A DNA stretch of 19,420 nt from DAOPXV01 sp035352535 (GTDB lineage Bacteria > Muiribacteriota > UBA9980). Each line of letters begins with the position of its first letter. The first letter of the stretch is position 1. The notes beneath the pieces were generated by a model, which saw only the letters and a list, made by a program, of their open reading frames with translations, did no database searches and had not been told where the DNA came from. Both the position numbers and the translations under genes were made by a program. Where the stretch lies: NCBI GenBank assembly GCA_964545075.1, contig CAZJFS010000078.1:1-19420 (forward strand), written 5' to 3'. Of the stretch, positions 7,279 to 14,154 are shown piece by piece.

Positions 7279-8625
7279 TTATGATGTTTTCCGGAGTATC
7301 CTGCCCCAGTTGGGATATATGTTGATGGAACTTACGCCGCGTATTTCAATTTCACTTCCGGCATTCAACAGGTCAGTATATTTACCCTCAGGAATATTCG
7401 TGTTTTCTAATATAACTTCCTTGTCCGAAGAATTGAGCATTACGACCACTTTTTCACCATCGCGCTCCCGGACGAATCCGAATTGTTCGGCTCTTACGAA
7501 AAGTTCTTCATAGCCGCCGCCGTTAATAGCGCCAGAAGATCTTCTTAAACGCGATAACATTGAAATATGCTTGATCAGATCGCCCGGCCTGGTGCCGTTC
7601 ATCTCATTCACGTCAAGCTCCGGCCTTAAAGCTTTATCGTTTCCGTTAACTTTACGCCCCTCGATCCCCCATTCGCTGCCGTAATAGATCGACGGAACGC
7701 CCGGCATCATAAAAAGCAGCGTGTAAAGAGGATATAAATGCTTTTTATTTTTAATTGACGAAGCTACTCTTTCGACATCGTGATTATCGGCAAAGTTATA
7801 CAGCGGCATGTTTTTATAAATGCCGGCGTTTGAGAACTGCCGTTTGAGTGAATGGGCTATCTCAAAATAATTCTTATCATTATGCGATGAATATAAACCC
7901 TTGTAACACTCATAATTCGTCGTGGAATCAATTTTTGCTTCATTGATCCAGCGGCTGTAATTTCCGTGAACGACTTCCCCCATAAGCCAGAATCCCGGTT
8001 TTAAGTTTTTAGTAACTTCAGACAGGGTTTTCATAAATTCAAAATCAAGCGAATCCGCGGCGTCGAGCCTGATGCCATCTATATCGAATTCTTCGATCCA
8101 GAATTTAGCGGCATTGAGCAGATGTTCCTTAACTTCATGATTTTTCAAATTCAATTTTACCAGATCGTAATACCCGGCCCATGTATTATATGTAAATTGG
8201 TCGTTATAAGGGCTCCTGCGGCTGAAATCGATGCCGTCAAACCAGTCCCTGTACCTTGAATTATATCCGAAATACATAAGATCGCGAAATGCGAAAAAGT
8301 CCCTTCCGACATGGTTGAACACGCCGTCAATAACGACATCTATGCCGCTTTCATGAAGCGCTTTTACTAGCTTTTTCAGCGTTTCATTTTTTCCGAGCCT
8401 TCTATCAACCTCATAATAATTTACCGTATCATATCCGTGCTTGACCGATTCAAAAACCGGTCCAAGATAAAGCGCGTTGATTCCCAACGACTTCATATGG
8501 GATATCCAGCCGGTTATTTTATTTAACCGATCCACCGGTTCCGATGCGCTGTCGTTTTTTTCCGGAGCCCCGCAAAAACCAAGCGGATAAATGTGATAGA
8601 AGACTTTTTCGTTGACTGATTTCAT
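7279..8625 (-). CDS. Cytoplasmic GH13 alpha-amylase-family glycoside hydrolase
   Basis: This 448-residue enzyme has all four GH13 signature regions: DGVFNH (100-105), GIRLDAAD with nucleophile Asp188, MGEVV with acid/base Glu217, and FADNHD with transition-state Asp283. The N-terminus (VFYHIYPLGFCGAP) resembles small maltodextrin-acting amylases. There is no signal peptide, no N-terminal CBM34 domain and no surface anchor, so it should act on imported maltodextrins or internal glycogen; exact specificity is unknown. The start at 8625 was chosen because AAAAGGAGGA lies six bases before it. An in-frame ATG at 8646 would put this ribosome site inside the coding sequence. A palindrome shared with the upstream TetR gene overlaps the promoter/leader region, suggesting sugar- or metabolite-responsive repression. 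Confidence 0.9.
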   Translation of the reverse strand: MKSVNEKVFYHIYPLGFCGAPEKNDSASEPVDRLNKITGWISHMKSLGINALYLGPVFESVKHGYDTVNYYEVDRRLGKNETLKKLVKALHESGIDVVIDGVFNHVGRDFFAFRDLMYFGYNSRYRDWFDGIDFSRRSPYNDQFTYNTWAGYYDLVKLNLKNHEVKEHLLNAAKFWIEEFDIDGIRLDAADSLDFEFMKTLSEVTKNLKPGFWLMGEVVHGNYSRWINEAKIDSTTNYECYKGLYSSHNDKNYFEIAHSLKRQFSNAGIYKNMPLYNFADNHDVERVASSIKNKKHLYPLYTLLFMMPGVPSIYYGSEWGIEGRKVNGNDKALRPELDVNEMNGTRPGDLIKHISMLSRLRRSSGAINGGGYEELFVRAEQFGFVRERDGEKVVVMLNSSDKEVILENTNIPEGKYTDLLNAGSEIEIRGVSSINIYPNWGRILRKTS

Positions 8626-8644
8626 TTTCTTCCTCCTTTTGTAC

Positions 8645-8658
8645 ATACCGTTAGGTAT
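8645..8658. promoter_or_regulatory. TetR-type operator upstream of the amylase gene
   Basis: ATACC-GTTA-GGTAT is a palindrome with a 4-base spacer. It lies about 20 bases before the amylase start and just upstream of the ribosome site. The same ATACC-N4-GGTAT layout occurs at the promoter of the adjacent TetR gene (9390-9405), which links the two genes. Confidence 0.65.
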
Positions 8659-8679
8659 AACAAATAAAATATTAAAATA

Positions 8680-8701
8680 AAAAGATACGAATGTATCTTT
8701 T
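8680..8701 (-). terminator. Hairpin between the TetR and amylase genes
   Basis: On the minus strand, AAAAGATAC and GTATCTTTT form a 9-bp stem around a 4-base loop, followed by TATTTT. The stem core is short (GATAC), so termination may be partial. It lies 85 bases past the TetR stop and would separate that transcript from the amylase gene. Confidence 0.5.
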
Positions 8702-8785
8702 GCGTTAACCTTTTGTTTACAGGCCTCGAACTTTTCGAGCCGATGACTTTCAATCTTGATTATAAGTATCGGATGCGGAATAATA

Positions 8786-9358
8786 TTAACTGAAAATCCC
8801 GTACATGAACTGCTGACATAATTTTCGGGCGCTGTCGCGATCTATATCCCGGTCGTTTTTAGTATATAAGTAATATGATATATTGGAGTTGATTATTCCT
8901 ATGAATGTGTAAGTGAGCATACTGCTTTTACCTTTCATATTGCCATGATGATTAGCAGCTTCGATGAACATGTTTCCGATTATTTTATGCTGAGCCACGG
9001 CGTATTTGATTATCGAGTTATAAGTGAGGCTTTTTTCGGGCGCGAATGATAGATTCAACACCATTTTATAAAACGATAAATTTTCCTTCGCGAATTTCAA
9101 ATAATGAAAAATGATCTTTTCAAGCGTCAGAACTATATCGCCACGATATTCACTTATTTTCAGAAGCTCTTCTAAAAAAGGAGTGTAATATTGTTCGAGC
9201 ATCTCGTCCAGCAATCCCTCTTTACTTCCAAAATAGTGGTAAAGAGTCGGTTTTTTAACATCGGCGGCGTCTACTATCTTTTGAACGCCCGTGTTATCAT
9301 ACCCTTCTTCGGCAAAAAGAGTCAGCGCCAGATCGAGTATTTCTTCTTTTTTAGACAT
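8786..9358 (-). CDS. TetR-family transcriptional regulator of the amylase gene
   Basis: The 190-residue protein has a typical N-terminal TetR helix-turn-helix within residues 1-50: KKEEILDLALTLFAEEGY, TGVQKIVDAADVKKPTLYHYF and SKEGLL. The ligand domain (about 60-190) is divergent and rich in aromatic residues near the end. I prefer the ATG at 9358: GGAG lies nine bases before it, whereas the ATG at 9364 leaves only three bases. The promoter at 9388-9416 has a perfect TATAAT, and a palindrome TATACC-N4-GGTATA overlaps it, so the gene should repress itself. The same half-sites precede the GH13 gene downstream, the likely target. The effector is unknown. Confidence 0.88.
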   Translation of the reverse strand: MSKKEEILDLALTLFAEEGYDNTGVQKIVDAADVKKPTLYHYFGSKEGLLDEMLEQYYTPFLEELLKISEYRGDIVLTLEKIIFHYLKFAKENLSFYKMVLNLSFAPEKSLTYNSIIKYAVAQHKIIGNMFIEAANHHGNMKGKSSMLTYTFIGIINSNISYYLYTKNDRDIDRDSARKLCQQFMYGIFS

Positions 9359-9387
9359 TCGCATTTTCTCCGTCAGAATATATTTTC

Positions 9388-9416
9388 ATTATACCACTTG
9401 GTATATAAAATTGCAA
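9388..9416 (-). promoter_or_regulatory. Promoter of the TetR gene at 8786-9358
   Basis: On the minus strand, TTGCAA (9416-9411), a 17-base spacer and a perfect TATAAT (9393-9388). The operator at 9390-9405 covers the spacer and most of the -10 box. Confidence 0.7.
9390..9405. promoter_or_regulatory. Autoregulatory TetR-type operator
   Basis: TATACC-ACTT-GGTATA is a perfect 6+6 palindrome with a 4-base spacer. It overlaps the -10 box of the TetR promoter. Its inner half-sites match the palindrome at 8645-8658. Confidence 0.7.
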
Positions 9417-9526
9417 GAAATATTTTATATTTCTCGAAAACTTCCAAGTACGCTTTAAATAATGATAATGAAATAAAGATTGTTTTTACAAGCAATATTT
9501 TAAATGGATTTTTTCATTTAACGATA

Positions 9527-9913
9527 TTATCGCCCGGCCGGGCCGGGTTTTTCTTCGGAAGGCAACGGCCCAATAACGTTAGAAGCGGCTGATAAAGCCG
9601 AAAAAAGGTCTGAATATATATTTAATATATTTTCTAAGTTAACCATGCCGAATATCTTTTTAACGTCTTCGTTCAGGCTGCAAAGCGCCATGAACCCCTT
9701 TTTCATATTGACCATTTTAGCCGCCACGAGAAGGCTTCTAAGACCCGCGCTAGTAATGTAGTCCATATCGGAAAGGTCGAGCACGATAAAAAGCTTTCCT
9801 GACGACATAAGATCCAGGAGGTCATTTTCAAGCACGTATGACGAAAGCGCGTCAACGGTGCCGTTAACGGTTATTATAGATAACCCTTTTTCATACTTTT
9901 TTGTTAATTGCAT
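9527..9913 (-). CDS. Second STAS-domain anti-sigma-factor antagonist
   Basis: The 128-residue protein carries one STAS domain over residues 1-110. The motif DYITSAGLRSLL (51-62) has the likely phosphoserine at Ser55, matching the other STAS protein in this window. The two align along their length (for example VDALSS and MDAISS near residue 20-25, LENIL and FQNLL near 95), so they look like paralogues feeding related switches. A C-terminal tail rich in Pro, Gly and Glu (from about 112) extends past the domain and is encoded by a GC-rich palindromic stretch. The ATG at 9913 has no clear ribosome site, and the predicted transcription start is only a few bases upstream. It sits between the amylase regulator and the end of the hydrogenase/signalling operon, so it could receive signals from either neighbour or from the phosphatase/kinase at 3344-5704. 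Confidence 0.87.
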   Translation of the reverse strand: MQLTKKYEKGLSIITVNGTVDALSSYVLENDLLDLMSSGKLFIVLDLSDMDYITSAGLRSLLVAAKMVNMKKGFMALCSLNEDVKKIFGMVNLENILNIYSDLFSALSAASNVIGPLPSEEKPGPAGR

Positions 9914-9925
9914 AATGTGTAGCTC

Positions 9926-9954
9926 ATTTTAATATATTTTTCCTTTTTTTTCAA
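9926..9954 (-). promoter_or_regulatory. Promoter of the second STAS gene, giving a very short leader
   Basis: On the minus strand, TTGAAA (9954-9949), a 17-base spacer and TAAAAT (9931-9926), each one mismatch from consensus. The expected start near 9919 leaves only about six bases before the ATG at 9913, in line with the missing ribosome site. Confidence 0.55.
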
Positions 9955-9970
9955 GCTAAATTATAAAAAA

Positions 9971-10003
9971 ACGACCCAACCGCGCAATAACCGGCGGGAC
10001 CGT
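9971..10003 (-). terminator. Terminator of the hydrogenase/signalling operon
   Basis: In minus-strand RNA, about 11 base pairs (three of them G-U) with one mismatch form a GC-rich stem around a short loop, followed directly by TTTTTTTATAA. It lies about 80 bases past the stop of the REC-PAS-kinase gene. The plus-strand version pairs poorly, so it acts on the minus strand. Confidence 0.75.
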
Positions 10004-10080
10004 TTTTTCATTCTTTGATTTTCGCTTGTTTCGGTTAATATTCCTTCAGTCTGACTTGAAAGGGCGGCCATTTTAAAGAT

Positions 10081-11550
10081 TTAAACTACGCTAAGCGGTA
10101 ATTTTACCGTAAATACGCTGCCTTTTTGATATTCACTTTCAACGCTCACGGTGCCCTTTTGCGCCGTAACGAATTTTTTTACCACCGAAAGGCCGAGACC
10201 GGTTCCAGGAATCTTTGAAGTTTCTTTTGATTTGCATCTGAAAAATTCCGTAAAAAGCTTGGGCAGGTCCTCCGGCCTCATTCCTATTCCGGTATCCTTT
10301 ATTCGAATAACTCCATAATTTCCCTCATTATATATTGAAGCTTCTATACTTCCGCCGTCGGGAGTATACTTTATAGCGTTTGAAACAAGATTGTTCAAAA
10401 TAATATCGAGCGCTTTATCGTCGGCAAGTATATCGACGGCGCCTTCCTGGTAATTTTTGTTCAATATCTGATGTTTCTTGGAAATTTCAGAAGAATAAAA
10501 TTCCAGTGAACTTTCAATTTTATCTTTTAAATTTATGGGCTTTATCTCCAGATTAAGCCTGTTGCTCTGGCACCTGGATATTTGAAGCAGATCGTTGACC
10601 ATTTCCAGGAGAGCTTCCGAACGTTCTTTGCATCTGCCAAGCTTTTCGAGTATCTTTCCATTGTCCGTTATATAACCGTCGAGTATAAGGTAAATGTATC
10701 CGAGCGTGGCCGATATCGGCGCTTTTATCTCATGCGCGACCATCGAGATAAATTGATTTTTCATATTCTCGACTTCTTTAAACGTGGTTATATCGTCCAG
10801 GACGACGCAAAATCCTTCCGCCGCGCGGCTGGTAACGACCGCCGCGCAGGTCATCTGATAGAATTTTTCGCCGACCTTTATCTCTTTTTGTATCATTGTC
10901 AGAGATTTTTTCTCGCGTATCTCCGAAATAAGCGCTTTCAAATGAGACATCATTTCGCAATTATAATCCGCGATGTTCGAGAAAAGCCTTATCGAAACGC
11001 CGGCTATGTTTTCAAAATTCGGATTAAATAGAACTATTTCAAGGCTGCTGTTAAAAACGATCAAAGGATTGGCCATGCATTGAACGACGGTATGCAACTT
11101 CGACGTTTCCTGGCCTAGAACTTTAAGCGACCTGTCGGCCTCCGCTTTCAATTTTTTATTCTGAACGATGAGACCGCGTCTTGTAAGCGCTTTCTGGACG
11201 GCATACAATATCTGGTCGGGACTGAAGGGTTTTGAAATAAAATCAAAAGCACCATGTTTAATTGAACTTACGGCAGTATCTATAGATGAATACGCGGTCA
11301 CCATTATCGGAACTACTTCGGAGTGAAATTCATTGAGTATGGTGATAAATTCCATTCCGTCCATGCCATCCATTTTCATGTCCACGATGGCTATGTCGAC
11401 GTCATTGTGCGACTCGAGATAGTCAAGGGCGGCATACGCCGAAGGAAATTGTATCGCTTCATAGCCCTGTCTTTGAATTACTTTCGTAAGAGCTATTCTG
11501 AACTGTTCCTCATCGTCTATGACCAGTATCTTCGCCATCTGTTTTTCCAT
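10081..11550 (-). CDS. Hybrid REC-PAS-histidine kinase
   Basis: This 489-residue soluble protein has an N-terminal receiver domain (5-125) with acidic pocket Asp12/Asp13, phospho-acceptor Asp57 and Lys107. A PAS-like domain spans about 150-260. HisKA follows with the H box VAHEIKAP (His273), then HATPase_c with the N box NNLVSNAIKY (387-396), DTGIGM (419-424) and GTGLGL (449-454). The order REC first, kinase last means that phosphorylation of the receiver by an upstream kinase could gate this kinase. There is no TM segment. The start ATG has GAGGAG five bases upstream. It is the last gene of the hydrogenase operon, 34 bases past the hydrogenase-like sensor kinase, which is a plausible phosphodonor to its receiver. 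Its own output partner is not obvious. Confidence 0.93.
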   Translation of the reverse strand: MEKQMAKILVIDDEEQFRIALTKVIQRQGYEAIQFPSAYAALDYLESHNDVDIAIVDMKMDGMDGMEFITILNEFHSEVVPIMVTAYSSIDTAVSSIKHGAFDFISKPFSPDQILYAVQKALTRRGLIVQNKKLKAEADRSLKVLGQETSKLHTVVQCMANPLIVFNSSLEIVLFNPNFENIAGVSIRLFSNIADYNCEMMSHLKALISEIREKKSLTMIQKEIKVGEKFYQMTCAAVVTSRAAEGFCVVLDDITTFKEVENMKNQFISMVAHEIKAPISATLGYIYLILDGYITDNGKILEKLGRCKERSEALLEMVNDLLQISRCQSNRLNLEIKPINLKDKIESSLEFYSSEISKKHQILNKNYQEGAVDILADDKALDIILNNLVSNAIKYTPDGGSIEASIYNEGNYGVIRIKDTGIGMRPEDLPKLFTEFFRCKSKETSKIPGTGLGLSVVKKFVTAQKGTVSVESEYQKGSVFTVKLPLSVV

Positions 11551-11563
11551 GTCAACTCCTCAA

Positions 11564-11586
11564 AAGCCGGTTTTTTTGACCGGCTT
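11564..11586. repeat. Intergenic hairpin between the two kinase genes
   Basis: AAGCCGGT (11564-11571) and ACCGGCTT (11579-11586) form a perfect 8-bp stem with a 7-base, A-rich loop on the minus strand. It overlaps the stop codon of the upstream kinase gene and is followed by TTTT and then the GAGGAG ribosome site of the next gene. It may cause partial termination or adjust translation of the downstream kinase. Confidence 0.55.
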
Positions 11587-13588
11587 AACCTAAAAGTCCG
11601 GAAACGCTCATAGAATTTTTCAGCGGAAGCGTTATGCGAAATGTGGTGCTTTCACCGCAAACGCTTTCAACCGCTATCTTTCCGCGATGCATTTTGATTA
11701 TTCCGTAAGTCACGGGAAGGCCCAGCCCCGTTCCTTTTCCATAGCCCTTGGTCGTAAAGAAGGGCGTAAAAAGTTTTGATATCTTTTCCTTTTCAATACC
11801 CGTACCGTTATCCGTAAATGAGATCGTAACGTCTTCGTCGTTTTTTAAAACGTTTATCAGAATTTTTCCCATGGGCCTTCTGGCTTCGACTATGGCGTCT
11901 TTAGCGTTCGAAAGCAGATTCGAGAAAACCTGGCCTATGGCGCTCTGATCGGCTTCCAGCACAAAATCTCCGGCGCAGTTCAGTTCTATGCTTACATTCG
12001 CATCCAGCGAATTGAAATTCTTCTGATATTTTTCGACAATTTCTTCTATAAAGCATAAAAAATTGAAACTCGATATAGTGAGCTTATTTTCACGCGCAAA
12101 GCTCAACATTCCGGTTATTATTTCCTTGGTTCTGTTTATCTCGCTTATGATAGTCTTCACGTCGTCTTTAAGATCGTCGTTTTTAACCTGGTCGATAAGC
12201 ATGTGCGCATATAGAAGAACCGTTCCGAGAGGATTATTTATTTCGTGAGCGACGCCGGCGGCCATCTGGCCTAAAGACGCGAGTTTTTCTTTTTGAATAA
12301 GTTCATTCTGAGTTGTTTTAAGCATATCGTTAGAATTTTTCAGAAGATTTAAATTTTCTTCGAGTTTTTCAATAAGATAAGGAAGGCACATTTCTTTTTC
12401 GGCAAATCCGGCTATTATCGCGCGCGCGTTCGCGCGGCACGTGCCATATCCGCATGCGCCGCAATTTAATTCATCCTGCGGCTGGTTTTTGCCCATTTCC
12501 ATAAGCACTTTTTTGATCTCGGCCGGGCTCGCCTCGCGCATCTCTCTTACATTTTCCGATCTGAAATCGGTCCTTAAATTGATGCTTTTAAACTTTTCAA
12601 TATATCCGGCCCATTCTTCCTTATTTGAAGCATTAAGGCGCGATCTTACATATTCGGAGATCCTTGATTTTTTTTCAAAATAATTAAGCTCGGAACATAT
12701 CTTTGGCCCCTCGATACATCCGAGACAGAAAAGGATATCTATAAATTTCCCTTTAATGGAGCCCTTTTTGAGTGAATCTATAACGGAATGGACGCGGCGG
12801 CGGCCTTCGGTGACTATGGTATCGAACTCTATAACATCGTCCTTCAGGGTCGAACATTTTAAAAGCCCGCCTGTTACGGGATAAATGGCGCCGAGATTGG
12901 CGCGGGGCGGCTCGAATTCTTCTTCGCAGAGTTCCGCGAAATCAACCTTATTTTCGACTATCCAGAGTTTGAGGTCTTCGAACGTTATAGCGTAGTCGAC
13001 GTCGTCGTATCCGAAAGAGACTCTTTCTTCTATCTTTGCGACGCATGGTCCGATAAAGGCTATCCTGTTCGAAGGGTGGATTCGCTTCACAACGCGGGCT
13101 ATAGCTATCATCGGGCTCACTATCGGGGCGAGCATTTCGATAAGTTCCGGCTCATATTTCTGGATATATTTGACGATGGCGGGGCATGGCGTCGCTATGA
13201 TCGTCTTTCCGTTATTCTCGGCAAGATATTTCTGATATTCCATAGACACCAGGTCGGCGCCGAATCCGACTTCAAAAACATGCTTGAAGCCAAGCTTTTT
13301 AAGAGCCGTGACGACTTTCAAGCCAAATTCCGGAAAACTTATGATGAACGACGGAGCGACGATCGCCGTTATCTCGTTATTTAAAATATCATTTTGGAGA
13401 GGTTCAAAATCGGATTTCACTATTTTGGCATTCTGCGAGCAGACGGTAATACAGTGGCCGCACGATATGCATCGTTCCTCGATAACACTGGCCTTTCCAT
13501 CGCTGACCTTGATAGCCTTGGCGGGACAGCTTTTAATGCATGCATAGCATTTTTTACATTTTTTCCCTATGGTCGATACTATTGACAT
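11585..13588 (-). CDS. Hydrogenase-like (H-cluster domain) sensor histidine kinase
   Basis: The 667-residue protein starts with a 2x[4Fe-4S] ferredoxin (Cys11/14/17/21 and 40/43/46/50). A domain resembling the [FeFe]-hydrogenase large-subunit C-terminal region follows (about 70-320). A CGACGYGTC four-Cys FeS module comes next (Cys376/379/384 and Cys401), then a helix (about 403-435), HisKA with AAGVAHEINNP (His448), and HATPase_c (N box near Asn561, DNGTGI 593-598, GTGLGL 619-624). There is no PAS domain. H-cluster motifs are altered: loop 1 reads ATPCP instead of TSCCP, loop 2 GPCVAK is kept, and loop 3 has a CLGC spacing. It therefore probably senses H2 or redox state rather than turning over H2. 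The start at 13588 has AAGGTG upstream and begins right at the ferredoxin; a longer TTG start at 13657 would run through an inverted-repeat element. Confidence 0.9.
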   Translation of the reverse strand: MSIVSTIGKKCKKCYACIKSCPAKAIKVSDGKASVIEERCISCGHCITVCSQNAKIVKSDFEPLQNDILNNEITAIVAPSFIISFPEFGLKVVTALKKLGFKHVFEVGFGADLVSMEYQKYLAENNGKTIIATPCPAIVKYIQKYEPELIEMLAPIVSPMIAIARVVKRIHPSNRIAFIGPCVAKIEERVSFGYDDVDYAITFEDLKLWIVENKVDFAELCEEEFEPPRANLGAIYPVTGGLLKCSTLKDDVIEFDTIVTEGRRRVHSVIDSLKKGSIKGKFIDILFCLGCIEGPKICSELNYFEKKSRISEYVRSRLNASNKEEWAGYIEKFKSINLRTDFRSENVREMREASPAEIKKVLMEMGKNQPQDELNCGACGYGTCRANARAIIAGFAEKEMCLPYLIEKLEENLNLLKNSNDMLKTTQNELIQKEKLASLGQMAAGVAHEINNPLGTVLLYAHMLIDQVKNDDLKDDVKTIISEINRTKEIITGMLSFARENKLTISSFNFLCFIEEIVEKYQKNFNSLDANVSIELNCAGDFVLEADQSAIGQVFSNLLSNAKDAIVEARRPMGKILINVLKNDEDVTISFTDNGTGIEKEKISKLFTPFFTTKGYGKGTGLGLPVTYGIIKMHRGKIAVESVCGESTTFRITLPLKNSMSVSGLLG

Positions 13589-13627
13589 GGCAGCGCACCT
13601 TTTTATCGTTATGTCAAACTGTTTAAA

Positions 13628-13689
13628 GAGAATAGAGAATAGTTGACGCGGGGACAAGTAGGCACCCGTTATATCTATTCTCTGTTCTC
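13628..13689. repeat. Inverted-repeat element inside the hydrogenase operon
   Basis: Arms at 13628-13642 (GAGAATAGAGAATAG) and 13675-13689 pair at 14 of 15 positions, the exception being wobble-compatible on one strand. The 32-base loop contains GGGGACAAGTAGGCACC, which resembles the short GGGGACAGGCACC-type palindromic repeats often found near REP-associated transposases; this likeness is from memory. No transposase is present. It lies in the 160-base gap between the response regulator and the hydrogenase-like kinase genes. Confidence 0.55.
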
Positions 13690-13711
13690 CATTTATTATT
13701 ATCCGCTCACT

Positions 13712-13740
13712 TAACGGGGCGCGGTGGCCGCGCCCCGTTA
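13712..13740. repeat. Perfect 13-bp GC-rich hairpin after the response-regulator gene
   Basis: TAACGGGGCGCGG (13712-13724) and CCGCGCCCCGTTA (13728-13740) pair perfectly around a 3-base loop, starting nine bases past the response-regulator stop codon. There is no T-tract on the minus strand, so it is not a classical terminator. It could be a barrier to 3' decay or a REP-like repeat. Confidence 0.75.
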
Positions 13741-13749
13741 ATATGACTT

Positions 13750-14154
13750 CTAATGATGGCTTTTCCCTGATTGCGGCATTAGCAGGTTATTTATTTTTTC
13801 AAGCAAAATACTAGGATTTATAGGCTTATCCATGAACATATCAGCCTTTATCCACTGCCTTTCCTTGGCTTCGTTAAGATCGAACTGAACGTCGGAATCG
13901 CGGTTAACGGATGTCACCATTATTATTGGAAGAGCCGAATTCGCCTTTTTCAGCTTATAAGCTAAAATAAAACCGGCGTCATATGATTCCATTATAAGAT
14001 CGAGTATAACGAGGTCCGGTTTGAACGATTCAAACTTTTCCCAGCCTTCCTCGCCGCTTTCAGCCTGTTCTACTTCATAACCGTTAGACGAAAGCGCCTC
14101 GTTTATTATTTCCCTTACGTCTATATCGTCATCGACAATTAATACTTTTTTCAT
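13750..14154 (-). CDS. Single-domain response regulator (receiver only)
   Basis: The 134-residue protein is one CheY/Spo0F-like receiver domain. The acidic pocket is Asp8/Asp9/Asp10, the phospho-acceptor is Asp52 (LVILDLIM), the switch residue is Thr81 (MVTS) and the conserved Lys is Lys110 (MDKPINP). No DNA-binding or enzymatic output domain follows; only a short His-ending tail. The insertion around 88-105 (DVQFDLNEAKERQWIKAD) is a little longer than in CheY. The ATG overlaps the hydA stop by one base (TAATG) and uses an AAGGGGG ribosome site inside hydA, so its synthesis is coupled to the hydrogenase. It may shuttle phosphate between the hydrogenase-like kinase and the REC-PAS kinase. Confidence 0.93.
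   Translation of the reverse strand: MKKVLIVDDDIDVREIINEALSSNGYEVEQAESGEEGWEKFESFKPDLVILDLIMESYDAGFILAYKLKKANSALPIIMVTSVNRDSDVQFDLNEAKERQWIKADMFMDKPINPSILLEKINNLLMPQSGKSHH

Noticed and set aside
8626..8646. Amylase start at the ATG at 8646
   Set aside because: The seven added residues are simply the translated AAAAGGAGG ribosome site and part of the operator region; the ATG at 8625 is ideally spaced.
9500..9521. TTAAATG/CATTTAA hairpin after the second STAS gene as a terminator
   Set aside because: The stem is AT-only except for one pair and there is no proper T-tract, so support is too weak.
9532..9551. GC-rich palindrome with a T-run at the end of the second STAS gene as a plus-strand terminator
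   Set aside because: There is no plus-strand gene upstream to terminate, and the bases code for the protein tail.
13589..13657. Longer N-terminus of the hydrogenase-like kinase from a TTG at 13657
   Set aside because: The extra residues would be encoded by the inverted-repeat element and contain the ribosome site of the ATG at 13588; the ferredoxin domain begins right after that ATG.
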